Positions 44,150-54,988 of a stretch of 64,000 nucleotides of DNA are shown one piece after another. Position 1 is the stretch's first letter; every line of letters starts with the position of its first letter. The stretch spans positions 72,596,501-72,660,500 of the forward strand of contig NC_134136.1 of the NCBI RefSeq assembly GCF_040939455.1, read 5' to 3'. The notes below the pieces were generated by a model. It worked only from the letters and a program-made list of their open reading frames with translations, did not search any database and was not told the DNA's origin. This DNA comes from Microcebus murinus. Lineage: Eukaryota; Chordata; Mammalia; Primates; Cheirogaleidae. The translations under genes and the position numbers were made by a program.

Positions 44150-44245
44150 AAAAATACTGCTACCCACTTCAAAAAGGGGACATAAAAATGCTCAGCACAG
44201 GACCTGGTATGTGACACTAAATACATAAGAGCTGCTATTATTAGT
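44150..44245 (+). repeat. MIR 3'-end fragment
   Basis: 'aaaatgctcagcacaggacctggtatgtgacactaaatacataagagctgctattattag' fits the 3' end of MIR. Probably the rest of the MIR at 43787-43925, split by the MER5A copy between them. Confidence 0.6.
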
Positions 44246-44947
44246 AGACTTATTATTGATATCATCAAGATTTTTCATAAAGGGATGTGGAAGCATAATT
44301 CAGTGATGCTACTTTATAGGATACTGGCACTATTTGTCAAAACATAAATGGAATGATTCCCTGACTAAGCAAGTAGCCTCATAGGCATTGATTAAAAACT
44401 TCACACAGAAACACACTTTTCCACCATTTGACACATTTATTCATTCTTTAAAAACAGAACACACAAAGGGACTTCATAAAATACAAGTAGGCCTTTTGAC
44501 ACATTCTCAGAGGTCACACATATTTTCACAGGCCACATGATTCAACATTTGGAGATGTCAGGACTAAATGCTCTCAGGCCTGAGTAGAGAGTAGAGTTGA
44601 CATGATTTTAAGTTCTTAATGTGTCACTATTTATCTCAAATTCTCAGAAACCAGGTCCTCACCTCACCCCCTTCCTGCCTTACCATCTGCACTCCTTGTA
44701 GCCAGAACCAAGTCCAAATGTGTGATCATGAGGTGGCCCAGACTGATGTCCAGTGACTCAAGGTCACAGATCCAGACCTTGTCAAGACACCATCAAGCCA
44801 TAATCTAAATCCACAACCTATAAGGCAGCAGTAAATCCTGGAGAAGTGTGAGAAGTGGAATCACTGAGGTTTAAGGAAGTGATACCAAGCAACACAAATG
44901 GAAAACATAATGAAAGCAAAATTTCAGGTCTAATGCAGGGAAGGGGT
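44246..44947. other. No recognisable feature
   Basis: No gene or repeat family that I can support. Confidence 0.4.
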
Positions 44948-45155
44948 TAACAATGTGAATTTTAGAGCCAGATAGCTTGGGTTCAAATTACAGTGCTGCC
45001 TCTTACTAGGTGCAGGAACATGGACAAGGACTTAACCTCTCTGTGCCTTAGTGCCCTCCTCTGTCAAATGGGCATAATAATGGGACACTTCTCTTAGAAC
45101 TGTTGTTGTAATTAACTGCTTTAGTACATGCCATGTGCTAAGTATCATATTTTGC
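44948..45155 (+). repeat. MIR SINE, nearly complete
   Basis: 'tagagccagatagcttgggttcaaattacagtgctgcctcttactagg', 'cttaacctctctgtgccttagtgccctcctctgtcaaatgggcataataatggg' and 'ttaactgctttagtacatgccatgtgctaagtatcat' give a full MIR order. Confidence 0.85.
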
Positions 45156-46959
45156 TGTCCATAAGATTAACATTTTTCTAAATATTTTTGGTGCAGAAAA
45201 AGTGATGAGATTTTGAAAATTTGATGTGAATTTTTTTCCTGCTGTTAAGCATTTAAGAAGCTGATATTTAAGAGTTTTGATTTTAATAAAATGCTTAGGA
45301 GGTATAGTAGTTTTCAAATAGTAAAAATTTGAAAAAAAAATTAACGAGTTAAACCCATAAGTTTTATATTTCTATTGTGTGTATTTGTTTAAGAGAACTG
45401 TTTAAAGAAACAATTATTTCATAAACAAATAAGTAAATTCTTGGGTGAGCCTTCACAGGTCAGTGGGTTGCCCGCTCTCTCTGTAAGGAAAGTGAGTTTG
45501 CTCAGAGCCCTTTCACTGGAGCCTGGAATCATTCCTACTGCCCTCAAGGAGCTGAGGTACCCTTGTCCTGGTCTGGGCCTGGGCTGCTACACTAGAGTAG
45601 ATGACTTTTCCCTTGCTCGCTGGGAGTGGACATGAGGTCCTGCTGAGCTCACAGGGTGCAGACTCCATCCCTGACCTGGCTCCTTACCAATGACAATCTT
45701 CCATTCTCTCAAATAATAGCCAGAACCCACTGGGAACAAGGGAATTCCACCTCTGGAGGCAGCCACAGAGATGCTCACCCCCTTTGCCTGCCTTCCAGCA
45801 CTTCATTCTCACACTTCAGCCCTACCTAAAATAACAACCTTAAGATTCATTCTCCTAAATTTCATCCCCAGGCTGTTACAGGATCCAGGTCTCAAGTCTG
45901 GTAGGATGTCTATTATCACCTTAGGTAGGACAATGTGCTCTGCCCTCTGTTGGGTAGACCAACCCAAGAACAGGCAAAAGACTTGCCACTTGGACAATGC
46001 CAAATGTCCTGCCCCAAAGTAGTATGTCATGCATGGAAATGCCCCTCTCCATTAGCCCAGGAGCCCGATGCTCGCTCTGGACAGCCTTCTGGATAATGTA
46101 GTTCCCACTGTACCACGCAATGTCCAAAGGTCTGGGAGTTATTATAATAAACATTATTTCATTCAATACTGAGCCTTTAGAGTTAGTTTTGTGGAATTTA
46201 CTATTTCACTCAAGGATGACAGAGAAAGCACTTCATACAGGGCCATGGCAGTGAAAATGGAAGACACAGGCCAAGTGGCCCTGAAGCAGGTAGACAAGGA
46301 GGAGGTTAACACTTGCCTCTGTTTCCCTCAGGAAAAAAAAAATTCTCCTGCCTGTATAGTCAGTGATTGTGTTCCAAACCAGTGAACAGCACTGTTTCAT
46401 CCAGTTTCATCCAGATAGTTCTTACTCTATCTTCTAAGATATATTCAATTCCTTTTAGGAATATGAAATCTTTCTAGAAAAGAAAGTGACCTAACAAGTA
46501 CCATTTCCTATGGGAACAGTAGCCACATTGGTCACATTCAGCATGTGTGGAAAGGGGCCATCTGAATCCTGAGGGTTTCAGACAGCATGAGCTTATCTCC
46601 TTGCTGGGAATTATCACTTCACCTGCAATATCAGTGACAGTATCTGCATAGGGAGTTGAGATTATCTCAGAAAAACAGTTATGAGATGTGTATAATTAAT
46701 AACAGCTATTAATAATGATTATGAAGTTATTCTAAAATAGCAAAAATAGTTCTGGGTAAACAAGTCTGTGACATATATGCAAAAAGTTAGCATCTCATTG
46801 AAATTTGACCAGGGAACACTGAAGTCTAAGAAGTTGAGGACATAGTTACAATAGAAATTATTTTTTGTCATTCTGGAAAACCTGAACAATACCAACTTGA
46901 AGAAAGAGGTAAATGGGAAATCAGAAGGAGTTAACGAAACAGTAATGGCCAAGAACTCA
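45156..46959. other. No recognisable gene
   Basis: Open frames up to 83 codons (for example 45771-46022 plus, 45921-46166 minus) overlap each other on opposite strands and have no known domain. No repeat family assigned. Confidence 0.45.
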
Positions 46960-47345
46960 CACAGTTACTCATCTGTTACCCATTGACTTGACCAGACTTT
47001 AGTCAAGCTTCTCTCCTCCCCACAAGTCCCTATCCATTGGCTTACCTTCAAACTTAAGCATGAACTAAGATGCAGTTGATTCCTGGCTATCCACACAGAG
47101 AAATGTTTCTTATCAACAGCCCAGAGTATGCTATCTGCTCACCCGCTCAGTTCCTTCCCACCAAACCCTTCTTACCTATCTCTATTGCTTTTTAGTGTTT
47201 GTTTGTTTTTTTAAAAAACAACTTTTTTTTCTGTTTGATTTTGAGAGGCTCACAGATCTTGTGGTCAGAACAATCTTTCCGTCACAATAGTCTTTTTGAA
47301 TAAAGTCTCTTCTTACCTAAGCCCACATTTGTTTTATTTGACAGT
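46960..47345 (+). repeat. LTR-like repeat, copy A
   Basis: Ends with 'ctttccgtcacaatagtctttttgaataaagtctcttcttacctaagcccacatttg', with an AATAAA signal in the position usual for an LTR R region. The same end occurs at 59455-59520. 5' boundary uncertain. No retroviral coding sequence is next to it. Confidence 0.5.
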
Positions 47346-48387
47346 TTTATAATGTCACGACTAGGTTCAAGATTGGACTACACTTATAGATCCTCATCAT
47401 CCCTTTCCAGGTAATTACTCATACTTTGCAAATCCTTTGAACTCCTTTCCTGTTCATGATTCAATAATCCTTTGATTAGTTCAGCTTTCAAACCAGCACT
47501 CTGGGCATTATATATGTTGCAGCACAGTAAGGAGTTACTTTGATTCTTTTGACTGAAGATACTTTTGTGGCTTTTTCCCTGACTCTTAAGCAATAATATC
47601 TCCCACTTTTGTGTGAGGGCTTTTCTGTTTTTCCTTGACTCCCCTCATGGAGATTATGGAAGGGAATTTCCTTGATCTGGGACTATGCAATGGAGTAATC
47701 AAGTAGGACTCTTTCTGACTTCTGTAAAGTTTTATCTTTGGTTTAGTTAACCAATCCCATGAGGAGCTCTCTCTCTATTGTGTGCTCTCCCTCCTTTTCT
47801 CCTGCTGACTATATAATCTTCCATTGTGACATTAATTTAGTTCAATATCTACAAAAATGGCAAAATTTTACTAAAACTTTAGAACTTCAATGACCTTTTT
47901 GAAGAAACTTGGTATCTCTTTCTATTGTTTCATCAAAGATCAGTCCCTTCCTTTCACCCCTCCCAGACCCAAGTCTCCTTTTTTACAATCTTCAGACTCC
48001 CCTTCAGCTCCTTTGAATCCTTTGATCTTTTCCCTTTCAACACCCCTACTTCCACTATCCCTCTATTCACCTCTGCCAGACCTTTCCCATCTCATTTAGA
48101 CCCCTCAACTCCATTCAGATGGACTTTGGGGACACACACAGAGCTACATTGTGTATCCTCAGTCCCTTATCTAAAATTCAGTCCACAGACTACATAACAT
48201 CATGCATTAGGGTGAAGAAAACCTTAAAAGTCTCCTCCATTAATATTGGTGGGAACACTCCAACCCTCACATTGAGCAGATAACCTCAAATTGCCCAGTA
48301 TACAAGAAAATCAATCCTAATTTGTTACTGTCTTTATTCAGGGATTAAGGGGAAGCATATGTATGCCAAATTGATAAGGGGTGAACT
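47346..48387. other. No recognisable gene; pyrimidine-rich stretch at 47940-48110
   Basis: The C/T-rich part gives two overlapping open frames (47890-48099 and 47925-48197) that are serine- and proline-rich by composition only. Nothing else can be supported. Confidence 0.45.
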
Positions 48388-48436
48388 TGTGGATTTAATT
48401 TTAGATGTCAACTTGACTGGATTAAGAAATATCTAG
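48388..48436 (+). repeat. LTR-like mammalian repeat, left part, split by the L1 tandem
   Basis: 'tgtggatttaattttagatgtcaacttgactggattaag' is the start of the same family as 26041-26515 and 57916-58447, in opposite orientation. It continues at 57318. The last 13 bases are the left TSD (48424-48436). Confidence 0.7.
48424..48436. repeat. Left target-site duplication of the L1 tandem
   Basis: aagaaatatctag, repeated exactly at 57305-57317. Since the old repeat reads through from 48436 to 57318, the whole 8.9-kb block between is an insertion at this one site. Confidence 0.9.
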
Positions 48437-49888
48437 GGGGCGGAGAAAGATGGTGGATGAATAACACCGCTAGACAGAGGTCTCTGCAGAAAAGACAGAT
48501 TCTAGCAGAAATTAGAGGAAAGAAGCAAGAAGACGAGCATACAGCGGACAAGGGCCGGAAGGAGGGGTACCTGAGACCCCGGGAGACTCCACGGGAGGAG
48601 GCTGCGGAGGAGAACTGGAAGCTGAGACCACCAGAGCAGCCCGGAGACCAGTGGCAAGGGTAGGTGGAGTTGCTGTTTCCCCTCCCCTGCATTCGGGACT
48701 ACTGGTGGGCTCCCCAGCGGGTGGAGAGACCTGCGGACACCAGCCCAGAGAATGCCGCCGCCTGCCAATGATGAGCCTATAGCAGACGTGGCACCAGGTT
48801 CCCAAATTCCTCCGGGCACCTCCGTGTACACAGACCCGAGCCGCGCAGCAGGCGCTATATTGCCACCTCCTCCCCTCCGCCGACCCTACCCGCGGCTGCC
48901 CAGAGAGACAATACAGCCACCAGCCAGAGGCACCGCCAGGGAATGGAACCTTCCCATTTGGGACCCTACACCTGACTTAGGGGAACTCAGACTGTGAGCT
49001 CCCTACCCACCAGCCCTCCCAGGTGCTGCTGACACCGTGTTCCCAGGAGAACGGTGCTGACTCAGAGGCTGAGAGACATAGACCCAGCTTGGGATCCCTG
49101 TAGGTGAATTGGGACCGGATATCCTCTCCCTGGTGGGAATACAGTTTGAACTCTGGGACCCAGAGGTCGGACCTGCAGACCAGATCCCCTGCACCGAGGG
49201 CTAGCATTGCCCGGGGCACAGAAGGGTTATACGTGAACAGCCTATTGAGGTATGTGTGCCTCCAGGGGTGGATCGGCATACTAGAGGGCAACCCTCTTTC
49301 CAGGAGGAGGCCGTGCTCCCAACCCTGGTGGCGTTCCTGTGCAGGAAACGTCCCCGCCGGCATGACAGTCCGGGGAGGCCTGGTGGCTTGTGGTCTGGCA
49401 TGCTGGCAGAGGCCCAGGAGTAGCTGCGGAGTTGGGGAGGGTGGAAAGAAGCAAGGCCCTCTCCAGACTGCGGGTCTCAGACAGCCCCACCGCCACACAC
49501 AGAATTTCAGGCTGAGCAGGACCATTCCAACCCCGCCCTGACAGCTTTCCCTGGAACCAGAGAAAAGAACTTTGACCCCTGCTAACGGCCTGAGGGCAGG
49601 CTTACCCAACCCAGCTCCGACCAGAAGAAGAGCTGTTAACAGGACACAAAATCAACAGTATAGCCTGTTCCTCCAAGCAAACGCCAACTACTGACAGGGA
49701 CGGGATTTTGCAGAGCCTTTCCACAGCACCCACTGACTCAATATACAGCGAGTGGTCCAATTTCACCCAGAGACACCACCTAACGCCTCAGAAACTAAAG
49801 AAAGTGTGTGAATACCCAAACAATAACCTAAGGAAAGAAACAAAAACTGATCGACATGGGAAGAAATCAGCAAAAGAACTCAGGAAAT
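48437..49888 (+). promoter_or_regulatory. L1 5' UTR (internal promoter region)
   Basis: Aligns with 29641-31095 over its length. The YY1-type core at the 5' end is changed to aaagatggtgg. A 210-codon frame is open on the antisense strand (48977-49609) and a 145-codon frame on the sense strand (49104-49541); see findings. Confidence 0.8.
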
Positions 49889-50848
49889 ATGAAGAACCAA
49901 ATGGAAAACACACCCCCAAAGAGGAGCAACAGCCCCCTAGAAACGGACACCCACCAAAATCAGGCAACCAATATGACAGAAGAGGAATTTCGTATGTAGA
50001 CCATAAGAACACTCACCCAGCTGCAACAACAACTCAGTAACCAACACAAAGAAACCACAAAAAGTCTCCAGGATATGGGAAAAGAAATAGACACAATGAA
50101 GAAAAGTGCAACCGAACGCCTGGAAATGAAGAATCAATTTAAGGAACTATACAATACAGTGGAAAGTCTCAAGAACAAGGTAGAAGAAACAGAAGAAAGA
50201 ATCTCAGAACTTGAAGATAACACCCTCCAATTAAATAAATCAGTCACGGAAATAGAGCAGAGAAACAAGAGAAAAGAGCAAAGCCTACAAGAGCTGTGGG
50301 ATTATGTGAAGAAACCTAATGTGAGGGTCATAGGGTTACAAGAAGGGGAAGAAGACAACACTCAAGGGTTGGATAAGCTGTTTGAAGATATAATAGAGGA
50401 AACTTTCTCAGGCCTTGCTCAAAATCTTGAAATACAAGTTCAAGAAGCTCAGAGGACCCCTGGGAGATTCAACGCAAACAGGAAGACGTCACGACATGCA
50501 GTCATCAGACTGACCAAAGTATCAACTAAAGAGGCCCTTCTAAGAGCTGTAAGACAAAAGAAGAAAGTAACATACAAGGGAAAGCCAATTCGAATAACAT
50601 CAGACTTCTCTAATGAGACTTTACAAGCAAGGAGAGACTGGGGCCCCATTCTCACTCTTTTGAAACAAAACAATGCCCAGCCTATAATATTATTCCCTGC
50701 AAAACTAAGCTTCGTTTATGAAGGAGAAATAAAAACATTCTCAGACAAGCAAAGGCTCAGAGAATTCACCAAGACAAGACCAGCCCTACAAGAAGTACTT
50801 AAAACAGCGTTATGCACGGAACATCATAATAATAACCCACGAATATAA
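49889..50848 (+). pseudogene. L1 ORF1, one nonsense codon
   Basis: ORF1p of about 319 residues. The frame from the ATG at 49889 is open except for a TAG at codon 37 (49997-49999), where the 29.6-kb copy has a tryptophan codon; the rest is open to the natural stop at 50846-50848. Coiled coil roughly residues 45-125 (Q-L-Q-Q-Q, then L-K-N-K-V-E-E-T-E-E-R-I-S-E-L-E-D-N-T), RRM-type domain with R-V-I-G-L-Q-E-G-E-E, and C-terminal domain ending E-F-T-K-T-R-P-A-L-Q-E-V-L-K. A single base change disables it; the downstream ATG at codon 63 (50075) leaves a 257-codon frame without the N-terminus. Confidence 0.9.
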
Positions 50849-50889
50849 AAACAACCAAAACCCAAAGATATTAAAGGCCAGATATTACA

Positions 50890-53800
50890 ATGGCTCAAGA
50901 CAGAAATCATAGCAACAACATCCAACCCAACAGAATGATCAGTAATCTACCTTACCTATCAGTTCTCTCAATAAATGTGAATGGCTTAAACTCTCCACTC
51001 AAGAGACATAGGCTGGCTGAATGGATAAGAAAATACAGGCCAAGTATATGCTGTCTTCAGGAAACACATCTAACCTGCAAGGATGCATATAGACTAAAAA
51101 TAAAAGGGTGGAGATCAATATTCCAAGCAAATAGAAGCCAAAAGAAGGCTGGTGTGGCAGTTCTAATTTCAGACGATTTAGTTTTTAAACCAACAAAAGT
51201 AGTAAAAGACAAAGAGGGTCATTATATAATGGTGAAGGGCACAGTCCAACAAGAAGAGATAACAATTTTAAATATATGTGCACCCAACTTAGGTGCACCC
51301 AGATTCATAAAACAAACCTTACTGGAGCTAAGCAAATGGATTAATAGCAAGTCCATAAGCGCCGGAGGTTTCAACACCCCACTGACGGCACGAGACAGAT
51401 CCTCCAAACAGAAAATTAATAAAGAAATAATAGACTTAAACAAAACTCTAGAACAATTGGGTCTGACAGACATCTACAGAACATTCTACCCAAAATCCAC
51501 TGAATATACGTTCTTCTCATCAGCTCACGGGACATTCTCTAAGATTGACCATATCCTAGGACACAAAAAAAATCTCAAGAAATTTAAAAAAATAGAAAGC
51601 ATACCATGTAACTTCTCAGATCACAGTGGAATAAAAGTAGAAATCAACCCTAAGAGAAACTCACATTTCTACACAAAAACGTGGAAATTAAACAACTTCC
51701 TACTAAATGATTACTTCGTAAATGAAGAATTCAAGACGGAAATAAAAAAGTTCAATGAAGAAAACGACAATGGAGAGACAAGTTATCAACTCCTCTGGGA
51801 CACAGCTAAAGAAGTTCTGAGAGGAAAGTTTATCTCCATAAATGCCTATAACCAAAAGACAAGAAGATCACAAATAGACAATCTAATGAAACGACTCAAA
51901 GAGCTGGAAAAAGAAGAACAGACCAACCCCAAACCCAGCAGAAGAAGTGAAATCAACAAGATCAAACCAGAACTAAGTGAAATTGAAAACAGGGAAGCTA
52001 TTCAGGAGATTAATAAAACAAAAAGTTGGTTCTTTGAAAGAATAAACAAAATTGACACATTTGGCTAAGCTAACGAAAAGGAGAAATGAGAAATCTCTAA
52101 TAACCTCCATCAGAAATAAAAAAGGAGATATCACAACTGATCCAAAAGAGATACAAGATACAATTTATGAATATTACAAAAATCTTTATGCACACAAACT
52201 GGAAAATGTGGAGGAAATGGACAATTTTCTAGAAACACACAGCCTCCCTAGGCTCAACCAGGAAGAAATAGATTCCCTGAACAGACCAATCTCAACAGCT
52301 GAAATAGAAACAGCAATTAAAAATCTCCCTAAAAAGAAAAGTCCCGGTCCAGATGGCTTCACACCTGAATTTTACCACACTTACAAAGAAGATCTAGTAC
52401 CTATCTTGAAGAAACTATTCCACAACATCGAGACGAACGGAAACCTCCCTGACACCTTTGATGAAGCGAATATTACTCTGATACCCAAACCAGGAAAGGA
52501 TGCAACAAAAAAAGAAAACTATAGACCAATATCCTTAATGAAACTAGATGCAAAAATTTTCAACAAAATCTTAGCTAACTGAATCCAGACACTTATCAAA
52601 AAAATAATCCACCACGACCAAGTGGGCTTCATCCCAGGGATACAAGGATGGTTCAACATATGTAAATCTATAAATGCAATTCATCACATAAACAGAAGCA
52701 TAAACAAAGACCACATCATTCTTTCAATAGATGCAGAAAAAGCTTTTGACAAAATTCAACACCCTGTCATGATACGAACACTTAAGAAAATAGGCATAGA
52801 AGGGACATACCTAAAAATGATACAAGCCATATATGACAGACCCATAGCCAGCATCATACTGAATGGGGAAAGATTGAAATCATTCCCACTTAGAACTGGA
52901 ACCAGACAAGGCTGCCCACTATCTCCACTTCTGTTCAACATAGTGCTGGAACTCTTGGCTACAGCAATCAGACAGGAAAATGGAATCAAAAGTATCTAAA
53001 TAAGGGCAGAAGAGATCAAACTTTCACTGTTTGCTGATGATATGATATTGTATCTAGAAAACCCCAAGGATTCAACCAAGAAACTCCTGGAACTGATCAA
53101 TGAATTTAGTAAAGTCTCAGGATACAAAATCAATACACAGAAATCAGAGGCATTCATATACGCCAACAACAATATAATTGAGAACCAAATCAAAGACTCA
53201 ATTCCCTTCACAATAGCAACAAAGAAATTAAAGTACCTAGGAATATATTTAACCAAAGAGGTAAAAGACCTCTACAGGGAGAACTATGAAACACTGAGGA
53301 AGGAAATAGCAGAGGATGTAAACAGATGGAAATCCATACCATGCTCGTGGATCGGCAGACTCAATATCAGCAAAATGTCTATACTACCCAAACTGATCTA
53401 CAGATTCAATGCAATACCTATTAAAATCCCATCAGCATTCTTCACAGATATAGAAAAAATAATTTTACGCTTCGTATGGAACCAAAGAAGACCCCGAATA
53501 TCAAGAGCAATTCTAGGCAACAAAAACAAAATGGGAGGCATTAATATGCCAGATATGAAAATATACTACAAAGCTGTAGTAATTAAAACAATATGGTATT
53601 GGCACAAAAACAGGAATATTGACCAGTGGAACAGATGTGAGAATCCTGATATAAAACCATCCTCATATAGCCATCTCATCTTTGACAAAGCAGACAAAAA
53701 CATACATGGGGAAAAGAATCCCTCTTCAATAAATGGTGCTGGGAAAACTGGATAGCCACCTGTAGAAGGCTAAAACAGGACCCACACCTTTCACCTCTCA

Positions 53801-54762
53801 CAAAAATCAACTCACGCTGGACAACAGACTTAAACCTAAGATATGAAACTATTAGAACTCTAGAGGAAAAAGTTGGAAACACTCTCCTAGACATCGGCCT
53901 GGGCAAAGAGTTTATGAAGAAGTCCCCAAAGGCAATCACAGCAGCAACAAAAATAAATAAATGGGACATGATCAAATGACAAAGCTTCTGCACAGCCAAA
54001 GAAATAGTCATGAAAGTAAACAGACAACCTACAGAATGGGAGAAAATTTTTGCATCCTATGCATCCGATAAGGGACTGATAACTAGAATATACTTAGAAC
54101 TCACGAAAATTAGGAAGAAAACATCAAATAACCCCATTAAAAAGTGGGCAAAGGACTTGAACAGAAATTTTTCTAAAGAAGACAGAAGAATGGCCAACAA
54201 ACATATGAAGAAATGCTCAACATCTCTAATCATCAGGGAAATGCAAATCAAAACCACAATGAGATATCACTTAACCCCAGTGAGAAGGGCCTTTATCAAA
54301 AAATCTCCAAACAATAAATGCTGGCGTGGTTGCGGAGAGAGAGGAACACTCGTACACTGCTGGTGGGACTCCAAACTAGTTCAACCTCTGTGGAAAGCAA
54401 TATGGAGATACCTTAAAGCGATACAAGTGAATCTACCATTTGATCCAGCAATCCCATTGCTCTGCATCTGCCCAAATGATCCAATGACACTCTACAAAAA
54501 AGACACCTGCACTCGAATGTTTATAGCAGCACAATTCATAATTGCAAGGCTGTGGAAACAGCCCAAGTGCCCATCAATCCAAGAATGGATTAATAAAATG
54601 TGGTATATGTATACCATGGAGTACTATTCAGCTCTACGAAACAATGGTGATATAGCACATCTTATATTTTCCTGGTTAGAGCTGGAACCCATACTACTAA
54701 GTGAAGTATCCCAAGAATGGAACAACAAGCACCAGATATATTCTCCAGCAAACTGGTATTAA
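50890..54762 (+). pseudogene. L1 ORF2 (endonuclease / reverse transcriptase), five lesions
   Basis: ORF2p of about 1290 codons: endonuclease (50890-51620), linker, reverse transcriptase with F-A-D-D-M at about 53028-53043, C-terminal segment with C-W-R-G-C-G-E-R-G. Lesions visible: a frameshift near 52050, TGA at 52580-52582, TAA at 52997-52999, a one-base deletion near 53706, and TGA at 53977-53979. Endonuclease motifs are also changed: N-I-C-A-P instead of N-I-Y-A-P, and A-G-G-F-N instead of A-G-D-F-N, which would remove two active-site residues. ORF1 ends 41 bases upstream, the usual short spacer. Confidence 0.9.
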
Positions 54763-54810
54763 CTGAGTAGCACCTAAGTGGACACATAGGTGCTACAGTA
54801 ATAGGGTACT

Positions 54811-54839
54811 GGGCAGGCGGGAGGGGGGAGGGGGGCGGG
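54811..54839 (+). other. G-rich tract in the L1 3' UTR
   Basis: Runs of 3 to 6 G (at least four runs), able in principle to form a G-quadruplex. A polypurine G-rich tract is a standard part of L1 3' UTRs. A close copy lies at 57132-57160; degraded versions at 35385-35404 and, as C-runs, at 4751-4770 and 6631-6655. Confidence 0.75.
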
Positions 54840-54988
54840 TATATACATACATAATGAGTCAGATGTGTACCATCTGGGGGATGGTCATGATGGAGACTCA
54901 GACTTTTGGAGGGAAGGGGGGAAATGGGAATTTATTGAAACCTTAAAATCTGTACCCCCATAATATGCCAAAATAAAAAAAAAGGAAA

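Larger units (their letters stand above)
48437..54980 (+). mobile_element. Full-length L1, first unit of a head-to-tail pair
   Basis: Starts ggggcggagaaagatggtgg, with a 1452-base 5' UTR, ORF1 (49889-50848), ORF2 (50890-54762) and a 3' UTR with a G-rich tract at 54811-54839 and the 'cccccataatatgccaaaataaa' end followed by 9 A. A second, 5'-truncated L1 starts within a few bases of the A-tail. This copy's own right TSD is not found directly behind it but beyond the second unit. Confidence 0.9.
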
